Shown: positions 17,917-26,339, counted from the stretch's first letter. The stretch is DNA of 33,820 nucleotides from Acidobacteriota bacterium (GCA_003223935.1 QHXQ01000100.1:1-33820), one strand, 5' to 3'. The notes: generated by a model from the sequence alone, not told the origin. Made by a program: numbers and translations.

Positions 17917-19851
17917 TCACGTGAGCGGCTTCAATATCTGCGCCAACAGATCGGGGCGCGTCGGGTCGCGCACGAGATGCGGGTAATGCTCGCCATCGTG
18001 ATAGTTCAGATGGAAGTTGACGAGCCGGTTGCCCTGTTCGACAACTAGCTCAAGCGGTGCGTTTGTCCCTTTCGTTGCGCGCAGAGCTTCGCGCATTGCA
18101 TCCACAGACCACTTGCTGCCGTTCACGCCGACCACCTTCATGCCGGGACTCAGTTCGGCCTGATCTGCGGCTAAGCCTTGCACGATGTCTGTGACCGTGC
18201 CGTCCTCGCGCAGCCACAAGCCGACGGAGAAGCTGAAATTATAGACCTTGCTGTTCTGCTCGCGCGCACGCAGGTATGTGTTCGGCGCATCGGTGTACAC
18301 GAGTCGCCAGCCGCTCGCTTCGATGCCGCCGAGCGGCGCGCGCGGTCTGAGTTGATAGATGCGCGTCTTGAGAAAGCTGCGCCAATCGTAGGGCGTAACT
18401 TGATTGAACGCGGCCACCACATCATCGAACGTGTAAGGCACGACGCGCGGCGGGCCGGTCTGGCCGCCGTGAAAGCTGCGACAGAAATCGTTGAGCGAAC
18501 GCTGACCGTTAGTTTGTTGGCGGATGAGCGCATCGGCTTCGAGCCAGATGAGTAAACCCTCATCGTAGTAATCCGCGCCGCGTCGCCAAGCAGTCCATTC
18601 AGTCGGGCCGCCGTAGAGCACCTGCGCGGCAATCGCCGTATCAACGAGTGGTCGCCAACGACGACCGGGCCGGCTGTTGTCGAGATTCGCCGCGACGTAA
18701 GCGAGATAGTCGAGCGAGTCGTCGAAGCTGCGCAAACCACTGCGGCTCGTCAACAAGACGTTGCCGATGTACTGCGTCATGCCTTCATAGACCCACAGGA
18801 GTTCGCCCTGCATCGGCTGTTGATAGTCGGGCGTGGCGAGACCGGCGGGGCGGCGATACTTGCCGTTCCAAGAATGCGTGTACTCATGCGGCAAGAGCGT
18901 CGCGTACTGCGCGCGCAGAGACGGCACTAAGAGCATCTGCTCCGGCACGCGATCATCGCTCGACTCGTGATGCTCAAGGCCGTTGAAATCCATCTGATCG
19001 CTCAAGGTGAGCAGGAAGTGATAATGCCGATAGTGATACGCGCCGAAGAGTGCGCCCGCTTCCACGATCAATTTTTTGTAATGCTCGATAAGTTCAGGAC
19101 TCATCTCAAGCGCGGCGGCACTGTCAGCCACCATGTCAATCTCAGCCGACGTGTTTTGCTCTGAAGCGAGCGGCACGGCGCGAAAATACTGACCAGCGAT
19201 GAGCGGCGAATCAACGAGCGTCGTTAGAGAGACCGGCGCGAAATCAATCGTCTCTGCTTTATCGCTGATGACCGGCAAGGCCGTGCCGTAGCGCCAACCT
19301 GCGGGCAGGCGCACGCGCGCGTGATAGACGAGTTCGTCGGTCGGTTTGCCTTGTGGGTAGAGCAGGAGTTGATTCCAGAGGACGATGGCGAGCCGCGCAG
19401 TCGCATTGGGCGTGAAGCCATAGCCGTTGCCGGCGAAGGTCGTGACGGGCGAGAGATAATCGAGCGCGACTTCGAGCGTGCGCGCACCCGCCGGAATCTC
19501 GCAATGAATGGCGTACATGTCAACGCCGTCGCGCTGCCAAGCGATTGTCTGGCCCGCCGCTTTGAGTTCCAAGCCTGCGACTTGCACGAGCGGCCCCGTC
19601 GGCCCGTGCTCGCCCGGAATCCACTTCGGATAGACGAGCGTCAGCGGCCCCGGCGCAACCGGCAGCGTCAAGTGCGCGTGAAAGATGTTGCGCGATGCTT
19701 CGCGCGCATCAACTATGAGCGTCGCTGGTGCGCTCGCAGTCTGCACGCTCGCCATCGCCGAGTTCGTATGCGCTGCGGTTGTGACTGAAAGCAGCGCAAA
19801 CAGGTTGCAGATGAGGAGCAAACGTAAAGACGCTTTGAAGCTCAAAGTCAT
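17917..19851 (-). CDS. Secreted M61 family metallopeptidase
   Basis: The 644-aa protein has an N-terminal signal segment (to about residue 27) and a good AAGGAG ribosome-binding site. After an N-terminal beta domain, the zinc motif HEYTHSWNGKYRRP (HEYTH 322-326) and WVYEGMTQYIG (Glu356, third ligand) identify an M61 glycyl-aminopeptidase-like enzyme. A PDZ-like region occupies about 540-640 (VTDIVQGLAADQAELSPGMKVVGVNG). Full length for the family. It is the first gene of the unit M61, kinase, kdpE, mgtC; its functional relation to potassium signalling is unclear and may be accidental. Confidence 0.95.
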   Translation of the reverse strand: MTLSFKASLRLLLICNLFALLSVTTAAHTNSAMASVQTASAPATLIVDAREASRNIFHAHLTLPVAPGPLTLVYPKWIPGEHGPTGPLVQVAGLELKAAGQTIAWQRDGVDMYAIHCEIPAGARTLEVALDYLSPVTTFAGNGYGFTPNATARLAIVLWNQLLLYPQGKPTDELVYHARVRLPAGWRYGTALPVISDKAETIDFAPVSLTTLVDSPLIAGQYFRAVPLASEQNTSAEIDMVADSAAALEMSPELIEHYKKLIVEAGALFGAYHYRHYHFLLTLSDQMDFNGLEHHESSDDRVPEQMLLVPSLRAQYATLLPHEYTHSWNGKYRRPAGLATPDYQQPMQGELLWVYEGMTQYIGNVLLTSRSGLRSFDDSLDYLAYVAANLDNSRPGRRWRPLVDTAIAAQVLYGGPTEWTAWRRGADYYDEGLLIWLEADALIRQQTNGQRSLNDFCRSFHGGQTGPPRVVPYTFDDVVAAFNQVTPYDWRSFLKTRIYQLRPRAPLGGIEASGWRLVYTDAPNTYLRAREQNSKVYNFSFSVGLWLREDGTVTDIVQGLAADQAELSPGMKVVGVNGSKWSVDAMREALRATKGTNAPLELVVEQGNRLVNFHLNYHDGEHYPHLVRDPTRPDLLAQILKPLT

Positions 19852-20065
19852 GATTCTCCTTGTCGTGCGTTGGGCCGCATGGAAAAGTTTGTCCGTCGGT
19901 TCGGGCCGCGTAATTGTAGCCGCATGAGGCGGCGCGCGCCATAGTTCATCTCATGAGCTAAAATTCAGTCACAGCTACTTGACGCAAGCTGGATAGTTCA
20001 TCGCAATATAGTATGCAAACCGGCTGAAGCATTGTTGAGTTGAAATGATCAAAGGTAATTGAGTT

Positions 20066-21208
20066 ATGACCAAACCGGCCTATCCGGCCGCACGCGCGGT
20101 GGCTGACACTGTGCAGGCACACTTCGCCCGGCAGCTTGCGGCGGCGCAGCGACAGGGTCAGCATGAGTTAGCGCCCGCGCCCGACGCGCAGACAATCGAA
20201 GTGATCATAGATGCTGCGTTCTGGGCGAGTCTGCGGCGCGAGGAAGGCTACGCGCCGAAGATTTCGCTCGCCTTCTTGTCGCCCGCGCAGGCCGGTCAAC
20301 CGTTGATGTTTGAACATCATCTCCCGCTCACGCCGCATGCGCTCTCGCGGCTCGCGCCCGCAGTCGAACGCCCCAGCGTACATCTAGGCGTCTGGCACGA
20401 CGCGAATGGAGAGCTGTGCGTGTGGGGCATGACAGATGCGATCCCGCTCTACTGCTTCGTGTTGGAAGTGATCGAACCGGGCTTGCTGGTCGTCAAGTAT
20501 CGGCGCGGGCAAGAGTCCGGCAAGTTCGTCAACGTTGCTGTGCTCAAGGGCGATCAGATCAAGGTGGTGGATGAAGCGGGCACGAGTTTGCCCGACTGTC
20601 CTGCGCTCCTAGAATCGCTGCTCGGCTTCGGCGCGCCCGCCACACCTGTGGATGAGTTGAACGTGCTCGTGCAACTGGCCGTCTCGATGCGCGCGCACGG
20701 GCGCGGCGGCGCGTTGCTCGTCGTACCGCACGGCTCAGATGCTTGGCGCGAATCAATCGTGCGGCCTGTTTCGTATTCGGTTGCACCGGCGTACACAGAG
20801 TTAGCCGCACTGATGCGGCAGGACGCGGACGCACGTGGCGAGCAGGAATGGCAGGAGGCTTTTCGCCAAGCGGTTGATGTCATCGGCGGGCTGACGGCCG
20901 TTGACGGCGCGGCGCTCATGACAGAGCAGTACGAACTGCTCGCGTTCGGCGCGAAGATCGTGCGCCGGGACGGTGGCGGACAGGTCGAGCAAGTGATCGT
21001 GACAGAGCCAATCGTGGGCGGCACGGCTTCGGTCGTTCATCCCGTCCAACTCGGCGGCACACGCCACATGTCTGCGGCGCAGTTCGTGCAGGATCAACGC
21101 GACGCGGTTGCGCTCGTCGCTTCACAAGACGGCCGCTTCACGGTCTTCGCGTGGTCGCCCTGCGAAGAGATGGTGCACGCGCATCGTGTGGAGACGCTGC
21201 TGCTCTAG
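20066..21208 (+). CDS. Putative diadenylate cyclase (DAC-like domain with N-terminal sensor region)
   Basis: The 380-aa soluble protein has a C-terminal segment (about 200-375) with the layout of a DAC (DisA_N-like) domain. GALLVVPHG comes first, then VDGAALMTEQYELLAFGAKI (Asp280-Gly281-Ala282) and GGTRHMSAAQFVQDQRDAVALVASQDGRFTVFAW (Arg333, His334). The canonical motifs are DGA and RHR; here the third residue of RHR is Met. The N-terminal 1-190 may be the DACNV-type sensor domain; I assign that with less certainty. DAC enzymes make c-di-AMP from two ATP. The gene is divergent from the M61-kinase-kdpE-mgtC unit (214-base shared upstream region) and lies about 5 kb from a c-di-AMP riboswitch. 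Activity with the Met substitution is not assured. Confidence 0.72.
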   Translation: MTKPAYPAARAVADTVQAHFARQLAAAQRQGQHELAPAPDAQTIEVIIDAAFWASLRREEGYAPKISLAFLSPAQAGQPLMFEHHLPLTPHALSRLAPAVERPSVHLGVWHDANGELCVWGMTDAIPLYCFVLEVIEPGLLVVKYRRGQESGKFVNVAVLKGDQIKVVDEAGTSLPDCPALLESLLGFGAPATPVDELNVLVQLAVSMRAHGRGGALLVVPHGSDAWRESIVRPVSYSVAPAYTELAALMRQDADARGEQEWQEAFRQAVDVIGGLTAVDGAALMTEQYELLAFGAKIVRRDGGGQVEQVIVTEPIVGGTASVVHPVQLGGTRHMSAAQFVQDQRDAVALVASQDGRFTVFAWSPCEEMVHAHRVETLLL

Positions 21209-21555
21209 TCGCTGAAACTAGACGCCAACAAAACGCTTTCTCTGTCTTACCGGCACTCATCTGCTACAACCTCGAACGTCACCCGTCTTAGCGCATAAGT
21301 TCGAGTAGATAAATGCCACGCCGAAACGCCACACGCATGCACGTTTCGGCACGTTCGCTCGACGCTTTGCGGCAAGTCTCAGTGCGCTTGGCGCGCGCTA
21401 CGTCTCAAACACCTTTCGATAGGCGCTAAAACAGCCGCGCTGAGGCTAGGGACGCGCTCGCGTCGGTTGGCACACCCGTTGCCATTACATGAGCGTGCGC
21501 CGTCGCGCCGCGCCGAAGCGAGCAGACGCGGGCGGCGCTTAGAAGGGAACAGGTT
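21209..21555. other. Intergenic region with one hairpin
   Basis: These 347 bases hold no ORF I can support. The arms GCCGAAACG (21320-21328) and CGTTTCGGC (21342-21350) form a 9-bp perfect hairpin with a 13-base loop and no T-run. A ribosome-binding sequence AGAAGGGAA near 21541 serves the next gene. Confidence 0.5.
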
Positions 21556-21807
21556 ATGAGAAGAGAGAAAGAGCGCACGCTTAAAGTCGGCAGCGAATCG
21601 CAGCGCGGGACGGTGCAACTCACGGCACACACGCCGGGGCGTCTGTCCTTGAGCGCGAGCTATAACGGCGAGTGCGCGGCGACGGTGTTGTTGACGCGCG
21701 AGCAAGTGCGGCAGTTGCGTGCGGCCATCGAAGAGTTAGAGCCATTTATCGAAGCACAAGGCGAGCAGCCGGAGCGCGTTAGTGTCGGGCTGAAACTCGC
21801 CGCATAA
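21556..21807 (+). CDS. Small protein of unknown function (83 aa)
   Basis: The ORF starts at ATG 21556 with AGAAGGGAA upstream and ends 82 bases before a strong terminator, so it is a likely monocistronic gene. The protein looks folded: beta-like segments (TVQLTAHTPGRLSLSASYNG, CAATVLL), then a helix TREQVRQLRAAIEELEPFIEA and a tail VSVGLKLAA. The helix resembles those of short proteins in which an effector or inhibitor strand packs on a helix, but I recognise no family. No signal peptide or membrane segment. Confidence 0.65.
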   Translation: MRREKERTLKVGSESQRGTVQLTAHTPGRLSLSASYNGECAATVLLTREQVRQLRAAIEELEPFIEAQGEQPERVSVGLKLAA

Positions 21808-21889
21808 ATGAAGTGTGTCGGGCGCGCTATTTGGCTTGCGCGTTCGTTGTCAAGATCGGTCGCTCGACGTTTGAGTGACTGCTGAAAGG

Positions 21890-21927
21890 GATGCCCGGTC
21901 GTGAAGGGGAGAGCACGACCGGGCATC
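21890..21927 (+). terminator. Intrinsic terminator after the 83-aa gene
   Basis: Arms GATGCCCGGTCGTG (21890-21903) and CACGACCGGGCATC (21914-21927) are a perfect 14-bp stem with a 10-base loop, followed by TCTTTATTT. Confidence 0.88.
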
Positions 21928-21951
21928 TCTTTATTTGTGCGCGCCACGTTT

Positions 21952-21995
21952 TGTGCAGCCGGCCGTAGCTTGAGCTACGGCGACGCGGCTGCACA
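21952..21995. repeat. Two-tier palindrome downstream of the 195-aa gene
   Basis: The outer arms TGTGCAGCCG (21952-21961) and CGGCTGCACA (21986-21995) enclose inner arms GCCGTAGCT (21962-21970) and AGCTACGGC (21973-21981), with a 4-base bulge GACG on one side. It lies 10 bases beyond the stop of the minus-strand gene and between two convergent genes, so it may end that transcript or be a REP-like extragenic palindrome. Confidence 0.7.
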
Positions 21996-22005
21996 GAGTA
22001 GCTTC

Positions 22006-22593
22006 TTAGCCTTTAGGCGGCGTCGGTTGAGTGTGTGGCGGTGCGGCTTTGGCGTGGTGCGCCACGCTTTCTGTGTGGCTGGCGCTCGTCCACTCGGCTA
22101 AGACGGTCGGGTCGTGGCGAAAGATGTTGCGCACGATGGCGTCAAGCTCGCGCACGACATTGATGCCGTCTTCGGTGGTCTGGTCAAGGGCGGCGGTCGC
22201 AGCGACGTGCGTGCCACGCTTCTGCGCCTTATGATCTATGGACGCTTCCAACGCCGCTATCCCGGCGTTCAAGTCGTCTAAGAAACTTGCGCTCAAGCCC
22301 CGTCGTATGAATTCGGCTTTGAGCGGCACGGCATCCTGCGCGAACGAGCGCGCGGCAGCAAGCAACGCCTGATCGCCGATGTTGCGTGGCAGGCGAAACT
22401 TATCTTCGAGACCGGGTGTGGTGATGGCCATGGCGCGGGCCGTGCGGCTGATGGCTTCAAGGTCGTCTTGCAGGGCAACGCGGGCGGCGGCCTTGAGTTT
22501 CGAGCCTTCTTTACTCGCGCTCTTGCCTGATGTTTGCGCGGCGGCGTGCGCTTCGAGTTGGGGGCTGTGGTAGAACACAGAAGCACCCGCCAA
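22006..22593 (-). CDS. Helical protein of unknown function
   Basis: The frame encodes 195 aa from a TTG at 22591-22593. The protein is largely helical with no signal peptide: ARVALQDDLEAISRTARAMA, PGLEDKFRLPRNIGDQALLAAARSFAQDA, FLDDLNAGIAALEASIDHKAQKRG, INVVRELDAIVRNIFRHDP. It ends in a His/Pro-rich tail. I recall such proteins as common hypothetical genes in related genomes, with no known function. An ATG at 22613 (ATGGCGCAGAGC) is one frame off and stops after five codons, so the true start is uncertain or a small frameshift lies near the 5' end. Confidence 0.7.
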   Translation of the reverse strand: MAGASVFYHSPQLEAHAAAQTSGKSASKEGSKLKAAARVALQDDLEAISRTARAMAITTPGLEDKFRLPRNIGDQALLAAARSFAQDAVPLKAEFIRRGLSASFLDDLNAGIAALEASIDHKAQKRGTHVAATAALDQTTEDGINVVRELDAIVRNIFRHDPTVLAEWTSASHTESVAHHAKAAPPHTQPTPPKG

Positions 22594-22651
22594 GCTTAAC
22601 CGCTCTGCGCCATGACTGCACGAAAAGGTGACAATTCCTGCGTCGGCTAAA

Positions 22652-22680
22652 TGTTACTGGTCTTTATAATCAACAACTTC
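22652..22680 (+). promoter_or_regulatory. Sigma-70-type promoter of the secreted RYG-rich protein
   Basis: A consensus -10 TATAAT (22675-22680) is preceded at 17 bases by TGTTAC (22652-22657), a fair -35. The gene start is 59 bases downstream of the -10 and has a GAGGGGGAAG ribosome-binding site. Confidence 0.55.
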
Positions 22681-22739
22681 ACGTCTATCACAGCATGGCA
22701 TTGAGATTGCCCTTAGATTAACGCGAGGGGGAAGCACAA

Positions 22740-23297
22740 ATGAACAATTGCTTGCGCAAGGGAATCGGTGGGGCAATCTTAACGTTGTTGTTGGTGGCTG
22801 GCGCAACTGTGGCGACAAGTGCCACTGCTCAGGCGCAGTACCAGCAATATCCAGATAGTCGTGATAGGCAGTACCGGCGCGACCGCCGTGATCGTGATCG
22901 CGATAACCGTGATCGTGATGAGCGCTACCGGCGTGATGAGCGCTACCGTCGTAATAATGGTTATGGCAACACCGGCGTCTATAACCGCAACGGTGGCTAT
23001 GGCAATTACGGCGGCTATGGCAACAATGGTGGGTATCGCAACAACACCTACCAGTATGAGCAGAGTCAAGGCTATCAGGACGGCTTGAACACAGGCGCGA
23101 GCGATGCCCAACGCGGACAGAACTATGATCCGCAACGGTCGCATTTCTACCGCAACGCCTCGTCACAGGCTTTTCGCGAGGGCTTCGTGCAGGGGTATAA
23201 CCAAGGCTATCGCCAATACTCAGGCTATGGCAACGGCAGGAACTACCCGCGCAGCCGAACAGGTGGCATCTTTGGCGGCATCTTCGGCCGGCCTTAA
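22740..23297 (+). CDS. Secreted Arg/Tyr/Gly/Asn-rich low-complexity protein
   Basis: The 185-aa protein has a clear signal peptide ending at TAQAQ (about residue 33). The mature part is low complexity: RDRRDRDRDNRDRDERYRR, then Gly/Tyr/Asn repeats (NGGYGNYGGYGNNGGY), then a more ordered segment YQDGLNTGASDAQRGQNYDP...FYRNASSQAFREGFVQGYNQGYRQ. The latter recurs in small exported bacterial proteins (YXXG..A..D...G). It ends in GGIFGGIFGRP. Start chosen by the GAGGGGGAAG site and promoter. A strong terminator follows. Function unknown; an envelope or surface-associated role is a guess. Confidence 0.85.
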   Translation: MNNCLRKGIGGAILTLLLVAGATVATSATAQAQYQQYPDSRDRQYRRDRRDRDRDNRDRDERYRRDERYRRNNGYGNTGVYNRNGGYGNYGGYGNNGGYRNNTYQYEQSQGYQDGLNTGASDAQRGQNYDPQRSHFYRNASSQAFREGFVQGYNQGYRQYSGYGNGRNYPRSRTGGIFGGIFGRP

Positions 23298-23331
23298 TCG
23301 GCAACGAACAGACTAACAACTAACCTTCCTG

Positions 23332-23365
23332 AACTGCCGCGACAAGTTGTCGCGGCAGTTCTTTT
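23332..23365 (+). terminator. Intrinsic terminator after the secreted RYG-rich protein
   Basis: Arms AACTGCCGCGAC (23332-23343) and GTCGCGGCAGTT (23349-23360) form a perfect 12-bp stem with loop AAGTT, followed by CTTTT. Confidence 0.9.
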
Positions 23366-23696
23366 GGCCGAAATTGCTGGCAAGATACGGACGGCGTCAA
23401 GCAATTAAAGCTTCATAAGCTCGTACTATCGGATCGGGAGCTATCTACGCCGCGCTTCGGCTGAGGCCGACGCGTAAAGCTCCCGCACAGCCAGCGGCAA
23501 GCTACGCACCGCGCAGGCTATCAGTGCGCAGCGATAGCGGGACTACAGAAGCGAGAAGCTATTGAGGCATCGAGTTGCATGAGTTGTTTGGCTGCATGCC
23601 AGCGCGCAACGCCGTGCGAGCTTTGGCCAACACATCCCCTGCACCCGCCAACCTTCCTCAGTATCCCCTGCGGAGAAAGCGCGCACTCTGTCCGCC
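23366..23696. other. Intergenic region with degenerate palindromic sequence
   Basis: No credible gene. GGGAGCT (23436-23442) and AGCTCCC (23478-23484) pair around a GC-rich loop. ATCGGGAGCTA here has an inverted counterpart, TAGCTCCCGAT, near 27030, suggesting a decayed dispersed repeat. Confidence 0.4.
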
Positions 23697-25406
23697 TCAG
23701 CGCGGCCCGATGGCGATGAAGAGAACTTGGGAATCAACGGAATTGCCAGCATCATCAAACACATCAATAGTCATACTATTTGCTCCGACACCGAATATTG
23801 ATGCGATGCAAGCGCTACCTGAACTACCGCCAACATCCTCACAAGTTGCCGTGACAGCCGGGACGCCAGAAAAGGGCGTATTGAATGTGACGAAGTAAGT
23901 TCCTAGGAGACTAGGTGATGTTGAGACAGTGAACCCTTGCCCTGCGTTAATGTTTCCTCCATCATCGAAGAAGCCCCGAATGATCCGTAGATTCTCTTCG
24001 CCACCCGGCGCAAACAACTGCCCCGTGCTGCCCAGCTTGACATCGCCTCTGACATCCAACTTGGCTTGCGGCGTGCCATTAGCAGGGAGGCCGATGCCGA
24101 CGTTGCCGCCCTCTTTCACCGTCAACCTGCCGCCCGGCACGTTCACCGCATCAATCTGGAAATCGCCATTGCCGCCGAATGATGCGACGGTGCCGCCGCT
24201 CGTGTTGGTCGTCACGCGCAGCCCCGTGTTCGCCGTGTCCACGATGTGCAGCCTGAACGTAGGCCCAGCGTTGCCAATGCCGACATTGCCCGCATTGTTA
24301 ATGAACATGCGCAACTGATCATTACCCGTCAAGAATTTGATTGATCCTTCCAGCGGCCCCGGACTAGAGACATTGCCAGCCGAGATAGCGAAGATGCCAC
24401 GCTGATTGGCAAAGGTCGTGTATTGATTACCTCTGAGCGCAAAGTACGGCCCATTCTGTGCCACGAAGCTGGGCGTCGCAGAAGCGATGATGCCAGCCGT
24501 GCGGTCATTGCCACTGGTGAACAGGACATTAGTATCAACTTGATTGCTGGGTGCGGCGGTCAGTTGCAGTTCTGTACCGGTATCTATGGCCACAGAGTCG
24601 CCCAGTGTGCCGGCATTGTCTGTCCACTTGGCTAGTCGCCCTTGTGTGCCGCTGCCCGAAGCATTGGGCACGATGTTACCGCCTTTGTCTTTACGCCCTG
24701 ACAAGCCGGTGGTCTGGACTGTGCCGTCTGCGAACTCGATGCCCTTTGTCGCTTTGAATGTGCCCGGCACACTGAGGTTGCCGTCCGTGCTTACACGCAT
24801 GACTTCCCTATCCTGTCCGGCAAAGAGATTGCCGATGCGGAAGGAGAAGGCCCCACGAGTTGAGACGATCTGACTCTCGTGCCCGGTGGGTGCCGTCACG
24901 GTCAGGGCGGGTGCGTCATCCTTTGGCAAGGTGATCAACGCTTGCTCTGCGGTCGGCTGCTTATCGCCGGTGAGCGCGCCGGCATCTGCCAGTTCAATGC
25001 TTGCTTACCCGCCTTGCACCGTTAGCGTCACCTTCTTGAACCACAGTTGCGCGTCCATGTCGCGGGCCGTGACGACGAATAGATATTTGCCATCGGGTAA
25101 GGGCTGTCCTTGCCCGTCAACGAGCGCCCAGTCATGCAGATTGCCCCGCGCAAAGCTGGTGCTCAAGAGTGCGTCGGGCGCGGCCGTCTCATCACCGGTC
25201 AAGGGATAGACCTCTAAGCGCACATGGCTGACCGCCCCTTGCGCCACGACCCGCACGCCGCCCACTGTTGGGCTGAGCGTGACGAGGGGGCCAGACTGAG
25301 CGGCTTTTGCCGGTGGTGCTTTCGCCTCAGGTGTCTGGGCCACGGCAAAGATGCCATAGCAAAGCGATAGGCAGAGACACGTAAGCAAGCGAGTGGTTGC
25401 GGTCAT
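23697..25406 (-). pseudogene. Secreted Ig-like/repeat protein split by one in-frame TAA
   Basis: One continuous minus-strand frame runs from ATG 25406 to the stop at 23697 and is interrupted only by TAA at 25005-25007. The N-terminal 133 aa has a signal peptide and a beta domain (RLEVYPLTGD, NLHDWALVDGQGQPLPDGKYLFVVTARD) ending VTLTVQGG. The downstream part reads ASIELADAGALTGDKQPTAEQ, then a long repeat region (GNVGIGN, LDVRGDVKLGSTGQLF, FADGTVQTTG). Comparable proteins that I recall from Blastocatellia read VQGGQ at this junction, so a CAA-to-TAA change is the simplest explanation. A TTG at 24936-24938 could restart but would give a protein without signal peptide. Sequencing error or readthrough are alternatives. 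Confidence 0.8.
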
Positions 25407-25801
25407 TGGAAACTCCTTGATGAACTGGTGTGCCGGCGATCTTTAAATCAGGCAGCGCGATTATCTGTCTCTCTGTTAGCTAGTGGCGCAGGCGCGGCGA
25501 ACACATCGCAGAGAATTGTTAGCTCGGAGCAGGCGCGCAGCTACTGTCAACTTCGCACGCGCGGCACGGCGGTCGGTTGCTACCCGGCTGAGGAGGTTTA
25601 AGTGGCGGGTAAATTTGCGAGCGGGGCAGAGTTGTCAAGAACGACAGCTTAGCGATGCGGCCGATGATCGCTTCGGCTTGCTAAATCTCTTACATAGACA
25701 AAGCATTTTGCCCTTGGTAGAGTCCCCGAGCTTCCTTAGAAGGGGAGCAGGCGGGATGAGTCTTTGGGCGTCTCTCTTCGCGGAGGGCGATCCGACGAGT
25801 C
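25407..25801. other. Intergenic region upstream of the peptide genes
   Basis: About 395 bases with no supported gene. A 112-codon plus-strand frame here has a biased, Arg-rich composition at its start and no ribosome-binding site. The final part leads into the promoter cassette of the first peptide gene. Confidence 0.4.
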
Positions 25802-25917
25802 CCGCCGCTTTTGCTCTCTAGCTCTTGACACCACTACAGAGACAAGGATAAAAGCCGCGTTGTTAGCCAATCCGTTCGGCTGTAACTGTCCGTATCAGAG
25901 ACTAAAGGAGCGCATCA
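25802..25917 (+). promoter_or_regulatory. Promoter and 5' leader cassette, copy 1
   Basis: Consensus -35 TTGACA (25825-25830) and -10-like ATAAAA (25848-25853) are 17 bases apart. A leader of about 60 bases follows, ending GTATCAG...CTAAAGGAGC before the ATG. The block is the same length as copy 2 (26632-26747) and about 85% identical by eye, from 23 bases upstream of the -35 to the ribosome-binding site. Confidence 0.8.
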
Positions 25918-26133
25918 ATGGTCAGTAAAAAGAGAACAGGTGAAGAGAAAAAGGGCAAAGTCAAAGTCGGCAAGCTGAAGCTCAATAAGGAGACGGTCAA
26001 AGACTTGACTGACGCTGACGCGAAGGACATCAAAGGGGGCGGCACAAATGGCTGTGGCCTTAGAACTGTTTCCGCAAGCCCATATATATGTGACCGTGCT
26101 ACCAACGTCATAATAGGACCGCAAGGTTTCTAG
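25918..26133 (+). CDS. Double-glycine leader peptide, class I lanthipeptide-precursor-like
   Basis: The 71-aa product has a Lys-rich N-terminus, the leader LKLNKETVKDLTDADAKDIKGG (Gly40-Gly41) and a 30-residue putative core, GTNGCGLRTVSASPYICDRA followed by TNVIIGPQGF. The leader matches the LNKETV-x-LTDxEA-xx-GG type annotated in many genomes as class I lanthipeptide precursors. The core has two Cys and five Ser/Thr, enough for one or two lanthionine rings. The start is fixed by AAAGGAGC. No LanB/LanC, LanM or exporter gene lies in the window, so modifying enzymes, if any, act in trans. It could instead be an unmodified secreted peptide. Confidence 0.82.
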   Translation: MVSKKRTGEEKKGKVKVGKLKLNKETVKDLTDADAKDIKGGGTNGCGLRTVSASPYICDRATNVIIGPQGF

Positions 26134-26186
26134 GTTCTGTGTAAGCGGCGATAATCAACCGTACAGTCTCGAAAGGAGACCAGATT

Positions 26187-26339
26187 ATGCCACCGATCAG
26201 ACCCGAACTGCTCGACGAGTTGCTGAAGGATTACAAGAAGCTGGATGACCTGCTCGGTCAGGACGGCCTGCTCCAGCAACTCACCAAGGCCCTCGTCGAG
26301 CGCGCCCGCCGCTGCGTTGCTCTAGGCCTCTCAGTCTGA
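26187..26339 (+). pseudogene. IS256-family transposase N-terminal remnant
   Basis: A 50-codon ORF (ATG 26187-26189, TGA 26337-26339) reads IRPELLDELLKDYKKLDDLL and QDGLLQQLTKALVERA over its first 40 residues. This is the usual N-terminus of IS256/Mutator transposases (ELLDELLKGYKxPEDLLGxxGLLKQLTKALVERA). Homology stops at ALVERA and the frame ends 10 codons later. The gene keeps its ribosome-binding site GAAAGGAG. More than 300 residues of a normal transposase are missing and I see no terminal inverted repeats. Confidence 0.85.

Noticed and set aside
19979..20012. TTGACG and TATAGT as promoter of the cyclase-like gene
   Set aside because: Spacing is 22 bases, too long for a standard sigma-70 promoter; no better pair was found.
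22654..23319. 221-codon His/Cys/Ser-rich minus-strand frame
   Set aside because: It is antisense to the secreted RYG-rich protein, which has a signal peptide, promoter, ribosome-binding site and terminator.
25483..25821. 112-codon plus-strand frame
   Set aside because: No ribosome-binding site, Arg-rich biased start, and its end overlaps the promoter cassette of the first peptide gene.
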